This document shows, piece by piece, positions 1-5,513 of a DNA stretch of 13,507 nt (its first letter is position 1; every line of letters starts with the position of its first letter). Location of the stretch: NCBI GenBank assembly GCA_900769985.1, contig CAAGIS010000054.1, positions 1 to 13,507 on the forward strand, given 5' to 3'. This DNA is from Spirochaetia bacterium (GTDB taxonomy: Bacteria > Spirochaetota > Spirochaetia > Treponematales > Treponemataceae). The notes beneath the pieces were generated by a model. That model was not told where the DNA came from, ran no database searches, and saw only the letters and a program-made list of their open reading frames with translations. The translations under genes and the position numbers were made by a program.

Positions 1-348
1 ATGCTCCCAGAAGAAATTTGCTGGCGGCAGAAAGAACAGTTCTCTGACGGAGTAGGCTACAACTGGATAGACACACTCAAAAAAATGACAGAAGAAAAAG
101 TAAGCGATGCAGAATTTGCTCGCCGCGAAAACAGATTCCCTGTAAATCCTCCAAAAACAAAAGAAGAATATTACTACCGCGAAATTTACAGCCGCCTTTT
201 CCCAAGCGACAGTGCCGCAAAAGTCGTACCACACGAAGCCGGAGTTGCTTGCTCAACAGCAAAAGCACTTGAATGGGATGCAGCATGGAAAAATATGGAC
301 GAACCTTCAGGACGTGCGATTGCTGGAGTTCACGACAAAGCGTATTAA
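1..348 (+). CDS. asnB: Asparagine synthetase B (glutamine-hydrolysing), C-terminal part only
   Basis: This is the last 115 residues of glutamine-dependent asparagine synthetase, the cytoplasmic enzyme that amidates aspartate using ATP and glutamine. The frame is open from base 1 and the gene is cut by the window edge, so the first ATG here is internal. Recognisable C-terminal signatures of the E. coli AsnB type are LWRQKEQF-like (WRQKEQFSDGVGY, residues 8-20), WIDTLK, YYYREI, VACSTAKALEWD and the ending DEPSGRAIAGVH. The N-terminal glutaminase domain and the pyrophosphate loop lie outside the window. The gene ends in TAA and is followed about 50 bases later by a strong palindrome. No neighbour on the right is an obvious partner, so it is probably a single gene or the end of an operon. 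The family assignment is firm. Confidence 0.93.
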   Translation: MLPEEICWRQKEQFSDGVGYNWIDTLKKMTEEKVSDAEFARRENRFPVNPPKTKEEYYYREIYSRLFPSDSAAKVVPHEAGVACSTAKALEWDAAWKNMDEPSGRAIAGVHDKAY

Positions 349-399
349 AAATAAAGAAGGGGAAAGCCTTATAAGTGGGATTATTCGGCAGGCTCAGAA

Positions 400-428
400 T
401 GACATTCCGAAACAAGTTCGGAATGTCA
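400..428 (+). terminator. Perfect 12-bp palindrome downstream of asnB
   Basis: TGACATTCCGAA (400-411) and TTCGGAATGTCA (417-428) pair perfectly around a 5-base loop. Only a weak T run (GGGTTTT) follows, so it is a stable hairpin but a mediocre intrinsic terminator. Its position about 50 bases after asnB and before the Fic promoter fits transcript termination or 3'-end protection. It could also be one copy of a dispersed palindromic element. Confidence 0.6.
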
Positions 429-503
429 CTGGGTTTTAAGCAATCTTCACGGTTATTGTTAGTCAATTCTTTCTATATTCGCTGACTTATATTGTATATA
501 CTA

Positions 504-541
504 ATCTCCTAAAAAGTATGCTATAATAGGAGATGTAGGAG
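504..541 (+). promoter_or_regulatory. Fic gene promoter with TAGGAGA operator repeats
   Basis: A textbook extended -10 element, TG-C-TATAAT, lies at 519-527. It is flanked by a perfect 8-bp inverted repeat, ATCTCCTA (504-511) and TAGGAGAT (527-534). TAGGAGA recurs at 536-542 and again at 547-553 over the start codon. Transcription would start near 534, inside the repeats. The AGGAG at 537-541 also serves as the ribosome binding site, 11 bases before the ATG. No good -35 hexamer is visible, as is usual for extended -10 promoters. A protein bound to the repeats would block the promoter. The C-terminal winged-helix domain of the Fic protein itself is the obvious candidate, but that is inference. 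Confidence 0.6.
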
Positions 542-552
542 AATAATAGGAG

Positions 553-1605
553 ATGAAGACTTTTGATTATTCAAAATTGAATTGCAACCTTGATACTGAG
601 ATTTTAGGATACATTGCCAAAATACATGAATACAAAGGTAGACAACAACTTTTCATTAACCAGAAAAAAGAGAAATTAGAAAAGCTAGTTGAAATAGCAA
701 AAATTCAAAGTACAGAAAGTTCTAACAAAATCGAAGGAATTGTTTCAACAAATACACGAATCAAACAATTAGTTCAGAACAAAACTACTCCAAAAAATAG
801 AAACGAAAAAGAAATCATGGGATATCGTGATGTTCTGAATATAATTCACGAAAATTTTGAATATATTCCCATTACACCAAATTATATTCTCCAACTCCAT
901 AAATATCTTTATCAATATTCAAATCCTGATTTTGGAGGAAAATTCAAAAATACACAAAATTATATTGTTGCAAATCTTCCTGACGGAACTTCAAAAGTTC
1001 TTTTTGAACCGCTAAATCCAATCGAAACGCCTATTGCAATTGAACAACTATGCGAAACCTTTAACAAAGCAATAAATCTTGGAGAAATAGAACCTCTTTT
1101 ATTGATAATCAACTTTATTAAAGACTTTTTATGTATCCATCCATTTAATGATGGAAATGGAAGAATGTCCCGTTTGCTTACAACACTTTTGATGTACAAA
1201 TCAGGTTTTGTTGTCTGTAAATACATAAGTTTAGAAAAAAAAATAGAAAAGACAAAAGATTCATATTATGACGTCTTAGAAGAATCTTCTGAAAATTGGC
1301 ATGAAGGCACTAATGACAATACAGCTTTTATAAAATATATCTTGGGAATTATTCTTTCAGCATATAGAGATTTTGAAGACAGATTAATTCTTATAGAAGA
1401 TAAAATTTCTGCTTATGAAATGGTAGAACGCATTGCAAAAAATCAGCTTGGGAAATTCACAAAAAGTGATATCCAGGAACACTGTCCAACACTTGCAAGA
1501 CAAACAATTGAAAAAGCACTTAAACAACTTTGTGATGAAGGAAAGATTGAAAAGCACGGTCAAGCAAGCAAGACCTTTTATATTTGGCAAATTATAAATT
1601 CTTGA
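553..1605 (+). CDS. Fic family AMP-transferase with N-terminal inhibitory helix and C-terminal winged helix
   Basis: This is a 350-residue Fic protein. Such enzymes usually transfer AMP from ATP to a hydroxyl side chain of a target protein. The catalytic motif HPFNDGNGR is intact at residues 196-204, with the catalytic His196 and the Asp/Asn/Arg that hold metal and phosphates. An inhibitory-helix motif of the S-x3-E-G type (Ser57, Glu61, Gly62) lies N-terminal to the Fic core. This makes it a class II, self-inhibited Fic protein that needs no separate antitoxin gene, and none is visible. Residues from about 285 to the end look like a winged helix-turn-helix (TKSDIQEHCPTLARQTIEKAL). Length and layout match the Shewanella SoFic group. 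The start is fixed by AGGAG at 537-541. The gene is visibly richer in A and T than its neighbours and has its own promoter and terminator, which suggests it was acquired as a cassette. The target is unknown. Confidence 0.92.
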   Translation: MKTFDYSKLNCNLDTEILGYIAKIHEYKGRQQLFINQKKEKLEKLVEIAKIQSTESSNKIEGIVSTNTRIKQLVQNKTTPKNRNEKEIMGYRDVLNIIHENFEYIPITPNYILQLHKYLYQYSNPDFGGKFKNTQNYIVANLPDGTSKVLFEPLNPIETPIAIEQLCETFNKAINLGEIEPLLLIINFIKDFLCIHPFNDGNGRMSRLLTTLLMYKSGFVVCKYISLEKKIEKTKDSYYDVLEESSENWHEGTNDNTAFIKYILGIILSAYRDFEDRLILIEDKISAYEMVERIAKNQLGKFTKSDIQEHCPTLARQTIEKALKQLCDEGKIEKHGQASKTFYIWQIINS

Positions 1606-1636
1606 AATTCCTCATCATATTTCAGTTGAACTTAAA

Positions 1637-1680
1637 GAAAACCTGTCTGCGTTTTAAACCGACAGGTTTTCTTTTTTTTT
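1637..1680 (+). terminator. Rho-independent terminator of the Fic gene
   Basis: GAAAACCTGTC (1637-1647) pairs perfectly over 11 bp with GACAGGTTTTC (1661-1671) around a 13-base loop. Nine T residues follow at 1672-1680. This is a classic intrinsic terminator, 31 bases after the Fic stop codon. Confidence 0.88.
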
Positions 1681-2158
1681 GCAGTTTTCAAAACAGGACA
1701 TAAATTGTAAAATTGACTGGATGAAAAATAACGGATGGGGACTTGGATTTCGTTATGAACAGTATTTTGGAAAACATTTTGCCGGTCAAGTTCATTTTGG
1801 ACATTCGACATTCATAATAGAAAATAATTTTTGTCCGTCAGTTTCTCTCGGATTGTTTGCAAAAATTTATCCGTTTAGGGAAGGTCTTGACGGATTTTAT
1901 ATTGCGCTTGGTGGCTGTTTTGATTTTATTGCTTTTCCGTTGATTCCGAATGTTCCGGAAGGTACAAAGCAGGAGTATCTTTCTGTCTATCCGTTTTTGG
2001 GATATAAGTTTCGGATTTTTAAGTGGCTGAGCGCTGATTTTTTTTGCGGGTATAAAAAAGTTTTTTTTAATGCAGATGAAGAAGCTAAAAAGAAACTTGA
2101 AAGTTATATCGGCTCTGGAGTTAAAGTCGGAGTTTCGCTGCGATTTCATTTTTTCTAG
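1679..2158 (+). pseudogene. Outer-membrane beta-barrel protein fragment lacking its N-terminus
   Basis: The open frame (about 159 codons from a TTG inside the T run of the preceding terminator) encodes alternating hydrophobic/aromatic strands. Examples are GWGLGFRYEQYFG, FAGQVHFGHS, SVSLGLFAKIYPF and FYIALGGCFDFIAF. It ends in VGVSLRFHFF, the aromatic-terminated last strand that the outer-membrane assembly machinery recognises. It has no signal peptide. The frame is closed by a TAA at 1655-1657 just upstream, and no ATG with a leader precedes it. The only internal ATG (1721) would start in mid-barrel. The simplest reading is the 3' part of an exported small barrel protein whose 5' part was lost when the Fic cassette arrived. 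The remaining sequence has no internal stop, so the loss may be recent. A short functional protein cannot be excluded but is unlikely without an export signal. Confidence 0.6.
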
Positions 2159-2169
2159 CAGTTCAAGTC

Positions 2170-2198
2170 TTGAATGTAATGAAAATCAGTTTTAAAAT
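2170..2198 (+). promoter_or_regulatory. Arginase promoter, possibly giving a leaderless mRNA
   Basis: TTGAAT (2170-2175) and TAAAAT (2193-2198) are separated by 17 bp, the ideal spacing. The -10 box ends only six bases before the arginase ATG at 2205, so transcription would begin at or next to the start codon. This agrees with the absence of any Shine-Dalgarno sequence there. Confidence 0.5.
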
Positions 2199-2204
2199 AA
2201 AAAT

Positions 2205-3113
2205 ATGAATGTAAGTATTTTTGAAATGCCTCTTGATTTTGGTGCAAGCCGTCATGGTTCTGACATGGGACCGTCTGCAATCCGCCTTGCAGGAATCCGC
2301 GAAAAAATTGAAAGCCTCGGTCATACGATAAATAGTTATCTTACTCCGATTACGATAAATCCGCAGGAATATGAAAGTGCCGGTAATCCTCGTGCAAAAT
2401 ATCTTGAACCGATTACAAAAGCCTGCCTGTCACTTGCAGACGAAGTTTATAAAACTGCATCGTCAGGAGATTTTCCGCTTGTCCTTGGCGGCGACCATTC
2501 CATTGCGCTTGGTTCTCTTGCTGGAATCGGTCGAGTTGCAAAAGAAGAGAAAAAGCGCCTTGGAGTTCTGTATGTTGATGCGCACGGCGATTTTAATACT
2601 GACGAAACTTCGCCGAGCGGAAACATTCACGGAGAGTGTCTTGCAGCATCGTGCGGCTATGGTTTGAAGGCGCTGACAGATTTGTATTATGAAGGAGTGA
2701 AAGTTGACCCGAAGAATGTCTGTTTTGTCGGAACGCGCGATTTGGATAAAGGTGAACGTGAACTTATGAAAGAAGCCGGTGTTACTGTTTTTTCGATGAG
2801 CGATATTGAACGGTACGGTTTTCCTGCCATTGTAAAAAAGATAATTGTGTTTTTCAAAAGTCATGCAGATATGGTTCACGTAAGTTTTGATATGGACGTA
2901 TTAGACCCGATGTTTGCACCCGGTACAGGAATTCCTCTCCCGGCAGGACTTACAAACAGGGAAGCACTTTTATTGATGGAAGAAATGGCAGACACAAAAC
3001 TTGTCCGTTCTGCCGAAATCGTAGAAGTAAACCCTGTTCTTGACGTAAGAAACCAGACTGCGATTCTTGCAGTAAGCCTTGCATCGCGCCTTTTGGGAGA
3101 GAAAATTTATTGA
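2205..3113 (+). CDS. rocF: Arginase
   Basis: This is a 302-residue binuclear-manganese ureohydrolase that splits arginine to ornithine and urea in the cytoplasm. All metal ligands are present: His98 (GGDHS), Asp125/His127/Asp129 (DAHGD) and Asp229/Asp231 (SFDMDVLDP). Substrate-binding positions typical of true arginase are also present: Asn131, Ser138, His142 in SPSGNIHG, Asp181 in GTRDLD, and Glu274 in EIVEVNP. These favour arginase over agmatinase or formimidoylglutamase. One oddity is Glu144 after NIHG, where I would expect Met or Gln. The ATG at 2205 is preceded by a promoter but no ribosome binding site. The last codons overlap an antisense gene remnant. No ornithine or urea genes are adjacent, so it probably works alone in arginine catabolism or nitrogen supply. 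Confidence 0.92.
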   Translation: MNVSIFEMPLDFGASRHGSDMGPSAIRLAGIREKIESLGHTINSYLTPITINPQEYESAGNPRAKYLEPITKACLSLADEVYKTASSGDFPLVLGGDHSIALGSLAGIGRVAKEEKKRLGVLYVDAHGDFNTDETSPSGNIHGECLAASCGYGLKALTDLYYEGVKVDPKNVCFVGTRDLDKGERELMKEAGVTVFSMSDIERYGFPAIVKKIIVFFKSHADMVHVSFDMDVLDPMFAPGTGIPLPAGLTNREALLLMEEMADTKLVRSAEIVEVNPVLDVRNQTAILAVSLASRLLGEKIY

Positions 3114-3214
3114 CGGCGCCTGTCTGTAACGCTCAAGTTTTGTGAGCTGTTGCTTGTCCGTGCAAAAACTCCAGCAACAATTTTCTTTTCCAAAGTTACG
3201 ATTTCGTAGTTCAT
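3107..3214 (-). pseudogene. N-terminal remnant of a GyrI-like / AraC effector-binding domain protein
   Basis: On the minus strand an ATG at 3214 opens 35 codons before TAA at 3107-3109. It is preceded by a strong ribosome binding site (AGAGGAG, then seven bases). The peptide begins MNYEIVTLEKKIVAGVFART, which closely matches the start of small-molecule-binding GyrI-like proteins (MNYEIV.LE.K.V.G..ART). After about residue 28 the resemblance ends and the frame runs into the 3' end of the arginase gene on the other strand. I read this as the intact promoter-proximal end of a gene of about 150 codons whose remainder was deleted. The hairpins upstream (3230-3344) may be its former leader. The family call comes from remembered sequence similarity over only ~25 residues. 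Confidence 0.55.
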
Positions 3215-3229
3215 ATTTTATTCTCCTCT

Positions 3230-3344
3230 AAAAAGTCAAGAAGATTGTTTCAACAATCGATTGACTTTTTACGCTGTTCCGCAATGCAATGAGGAACAGC
3301 AGTTGACTCCTGTATTTGTTTTTTTTTTACATTCAGCGTAAAAA
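3230..3344. promoter_or_regulatory. Cluster of competing hairpins in the arginase-DUF362 gap
   Basis: Three inverted repeats share sequence. AAAAAGTCAA (3230-3239) pairs with TTGACTTTTT (3261-3270), enclosing a second stem GATTGTT/AACAATC (3243-3249/3252-3258). GCTGTTCC (3273-3280) pairs with GGAACAGC (3293-3300) and is followed by a ten-T run at 3319-3328. TTTTTACGCTG (3266-3276) also pairs perfectly with CAGCGTAAAAA (3334-3344), which excludes the first stem. The rest of the 320-base gap holds the GyrI remnant (3107-3214) and, near 3405-3410, a TATAAT that may be the -10 box of the next gene. The simplest role is two-way termination. A switch-like leader is possible. Confidence 0.45.
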
Positions 3345-3433
3345 ATAACAAATATTATTACTCGGTGTTTAAAGAAATTGAAAAATGTATAATAATATCT
3401 GATGTATAATTTTTAAATTATGGCAGGCAAAAA

Positions 3434-4555
3434 ATGATTCAATCACTTTACAAAGTTCCGTCGTATGAACAGGAAAAAGTCAACGCTGCAATCGCAAAAA
3501 TAATGGACGATTTGGACATCAAAAAAGATTTGTCGCCAAAAATGAAAATCGTAATCAAGCCAAATCTGATTATGGCAAAACCAGTCGATATTCCTGCGAC
3601 AACTCATCCGGCTGTAATCCGTGCAGTTGCGCTCTGGCTTAGAAACTGCGGTATCACTGACATTACGCTTGCAGAAAGTTCCGGCGGTCCTTACCTTGCT
3701 GAATATATGAAAAACGTTTACAAAGTCTGCGGTATCTCATCTCTCAGCGACGTTTTAAAACTGAATATGGATTTTACTTCGACTACTGTCAGCTGCCCGG
3801 ATGGTTTTAAAAATCATTCTTTTAATATCATTACGCCGATTGTTCAAGCTGATTATATAATCAATATCTGCAAACTTAAAACTCATTCTATGACAGGCTT
3901 AAGTGCCGGAATAAAAAATCTTTTTGGTGTCATTCCAGGGCTTGAAAAACCTCAGCTTCATTACCTCTGGCCGGACATAGAAGATTTTTCAAATATGCTT
4001 CTTGAACTTGCGCAGACTGTTAATCCTAATCTTACAATCATCGATGCAATTAATGCGATGGAAGGAAACGGACCTACTGGAGGAACTTCTCATCCGCTCG
4101 GACTTTTGCTCGGTTCAAAAGATTTTTACACTCAGGATTATTTTGCTTCTTCTTTGATGAAAATCGAACCATCGAATATTGTAATGCTCCGGCAGGCAGT
4201 TGAAAAAGGTCTTGTAAAGCAGAATGAAATTGAACTTCGCGGAGATGATGTTCCAAAAGATTTGACTCCATTTAAAATTCCTGATGCGCGCAAACTTGAT
4301 TTTTCAAATTTTATACCAGGCATTTTTGGAAAAGCTTTTGCAAAATTTGCTGCAAAGGTGTTAAAATCATATCCTAAAGTTGAAAAGTCAAAATGTGTCG
4401 GCTGCGGCAAATGTCAGGAAAGTTGTCCACAGGATATTATAAAAATAAAAAACAAGAAAGCAGTTTTTAGAAAAAGAGGCTGCATTTCCTGTTTCTGCTG
4501 TCAGGAGATGTGTCCGCTCAAGGCGATTTCTGTAAAAAGAGCACTGGGATTTTAA
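3434..4555 (+). CDS. DUF362 protein with C-terminal double 4Fe-4S ferredoxin domain
   Basis: This 373-residue protein has a DUF362 domain (roughly residues 10-300, with KPNLIMAKP near the start, TDITLAESSGG, and KLKTHSMTGLSAGIKNLFG in the middle). Two cysteine clusters follow: C321-x2-C324-x2-C327-x3-C331-P and C350-x2-C353-x2-C356-x3-C360-P. Each can ligate one [4Fe-4S] cluster, so it should act as a cytoplasmic electron-transfer or iron-sulfur protein. DUF362/ferredoxin proteins are common in anaerobes but their reaction is not established. There is no signal peptide. The ATG at 3434 has only a weak AGG-type ribosome site, and a TATAAT lies 24 bases upstream of it. It is convergent with the glucanase gene, 19 bases away. 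Confidence 0.88.
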   Translation: MIQSLYKVPSYEQEKVNAAIAKIMDDLDIKKDLSPKMKIVIKPNLIMAKPVDIPATTHPAVIRAVALWLRNCGITDITLAESSGGPYLAEYMKNVYKVCGISSLSDVLKLNMDFTSTTVSCPDGFKNHSFNIITPIVQADYIINICKLKTHSMTGLSAGIKNLFGVIPGLEKPQLHYLWPDIEDFSNMLLELAQTVNPNLTIIDAINAMEGNGPTGGTSHPLGLLLGSKDFYTQDYFASSLMKIEPSNIVMLRQAVEKGLVKQNEIELRGDDVPKDLTPFKIPDARKLDFSNFIPGIFGKAFAKFAAKVLKSYPKVEKSKCVGCGKCQESCPQDIIKIKNKKAVFRKRGCISCFCCQEMCPLKAISVKRALGF

Positions 4556-4574
4556 ATAGTTTTCATTATGCTTT

Positions 4575-5396
4575 TTATTGATACAACCTGACGTAATCAA
4601 TTTCCATAACGCATTTTTCAATTTTTTTGTCGATGTCACCGCCGAGGTTGCCGCCCATTGCTACGTTCATCAAAATGTGGAACGGCTGGTCAAAAGGCCA
4701 GTACATCCATGCATCTTCTGAAGTATGAGGATTTCTATACTCTGCAAGAATTGTGCCGTCGTAATACCAAGTAAGCCCTTCCTGCGTCCAGTTGACTGCA
4801 TACGTATGCCAGTTCTCGCGTTTTTTAATTTCTCTGCCTGCAGTTACAATAGGGTTTGCGCCGTATCCAGAGCGGCAGTGCGCAGTTCCATAAACAGAAG
4901 AGCCCCATACATTTTGAGATGCTTCCATGACATCAATTTCGCCGCTTCTTGGCCAGCTTCCATATGTATTTTTTTCGGGCAAAAGCCACAGCGCAGGCCA
5001 GCAGCCTTTTTCTTTCGGAACTTTTGCACGAAATTCTATATAGCCGTAAGTCATTGATTTTTTGTATTGCGATACAAGCCTTGCACTTGTCCATTTTCCG
5101 TTAGATTCTTTTTTTGCAACAATTTTCAAAGTTCCATTTGAAACATAAGAGTTTTCTCTGGTTTTTGTATAATTCTGAATTTCGCCGTTGCCCCAGCCGT
5201 GAGCGCCTTCTTTGAAATCCCAGTAAAGCGGATTTGGTTCATCTGAGTCGCCGTCGAATTCATCAGACCAGACAAGTTTCATATCAGTTTTTACAAATTC
5301 CGGCAAATTATCTTTTGCACCTCCGCATGAACAAATGCAAAAACAAATGCAGGAGATTGATAAAATGCCGACTACAAATTTAAATACTTTTTTCAT
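4575..5396 (-). CDS. GH16 family lipoprotein, laminarinase-type endo-beta-1,3-glucanase
   Basis: This 273-residue secreted glycoside hydrolase of family 16 probably cleaves beta-1,3 or mixed beta-1,3/1,4-glucans. The catalytic signature E-I-D-V-M-E is intact at residues 153-158 (Glu153 nucleophile, Asp155, Glu158 acid/base). It is embedded in WPRSGEIDVMEA and preceded by KGCWPALWLLP. Other family landmarks are LVWSDEFDG, YGYIEFRAKVP, WHTYAVNWT and the closing strand MEIDYVRLYQ. The N-terminus is a hydrophobic leader with a cysteine-rich end (CICSCGG). Cys24 is the likely lipidated residue, which would place the enzyme on the membrane facing the periplasm or surface. It is a single catalytic domain with no binding module. 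AGAGGA lies a few bases before the ATG, and a near-consensus promoter sits just upstream. No sugar transporter is adjacent. Confidence 0.93.
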   Translation of the reverse strand: MKKVFKFVVGILSISCICFCICSCGGAKDNLPEFVKTDMKLVWSDEFDGDSDEPNPLYWDFKEGAHGWGNGEIQNYTKTRENSYVSNGTLKIVAKKESNGKWTSARLVSQYKKSMTYGYIEFRAKVPKEKGCWPALWLLPEKNTYGSWPRSGEIDVMEASQNVWGSSVYGTAHCRSGYGANPIVTAGREIKKRENWHTYAVNWTQEGLTWYYDGTILAEYRNPHTSEDAWMYWPFDQPFHILMNVAMGGNLGGDIDKKIEKCVMEIDYVRLYQ

Positions 5397-5413
5397 GAAT
5401 TCCTCTCAAAAAT

Positions 5414-5442
5414 ATTATCAATCACTTTCTGCCATTTGTCAA
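5414..5442 (-). promoter_or_regulatory. Sigma-70-type promoter of the GH16 gene
   Basis: Read on the minus strand, TTGACA (5442-5437) and GATAAT (5419-5414) are separated by exactly 17 bp. Transcription would start near 5407, giving a leader of about ten bases that holds the GAGAGGA ribosome site. Confidence 0.75.
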
Positions 5443-5478
5443 ATTACAGCTCTCAGGGAACTTTGCAGCGCGCGGCAT

Positions 5479-5507
5479 TTGTTATTTTTTCTATTATTGT
5501 ATATGAT
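5479..5507 (+). promoter_or_regulatory. ABC-F gene promoter, possibly giving a leaderless mRNA
   Basis: TTGTTA (5479-5484) and TATGAT (5502-5507) are 17 bp apart. The -10 box ends six bases before the ATG at 5514, and no Shine-Dalgarno sequence is present, so the transcript would start at the start codon. Confidence 0.5.
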
Positions 5508-5513
5508 GACGTT

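Noticed and set aside
77..466. Minus-strand 129-codon frame across the asnB end
   Set aside because: It is antisense to a clear asnB coding region and the downstream palindrome, with no recognisable domain.
1598..1657. Short frame after Fic reading ...PHHISVELKENLSAF
   Set aside because: It overlaps the terminator stem, lacks a start and is too short to tell from chance.
5436..5513. Upstream TTG start for the ABC-F protein
   Set aside because: It would add 26 residues unlike the family and would begin inside the divergent promoter region. The ATG at 5514 matches the normal family N-terminus.
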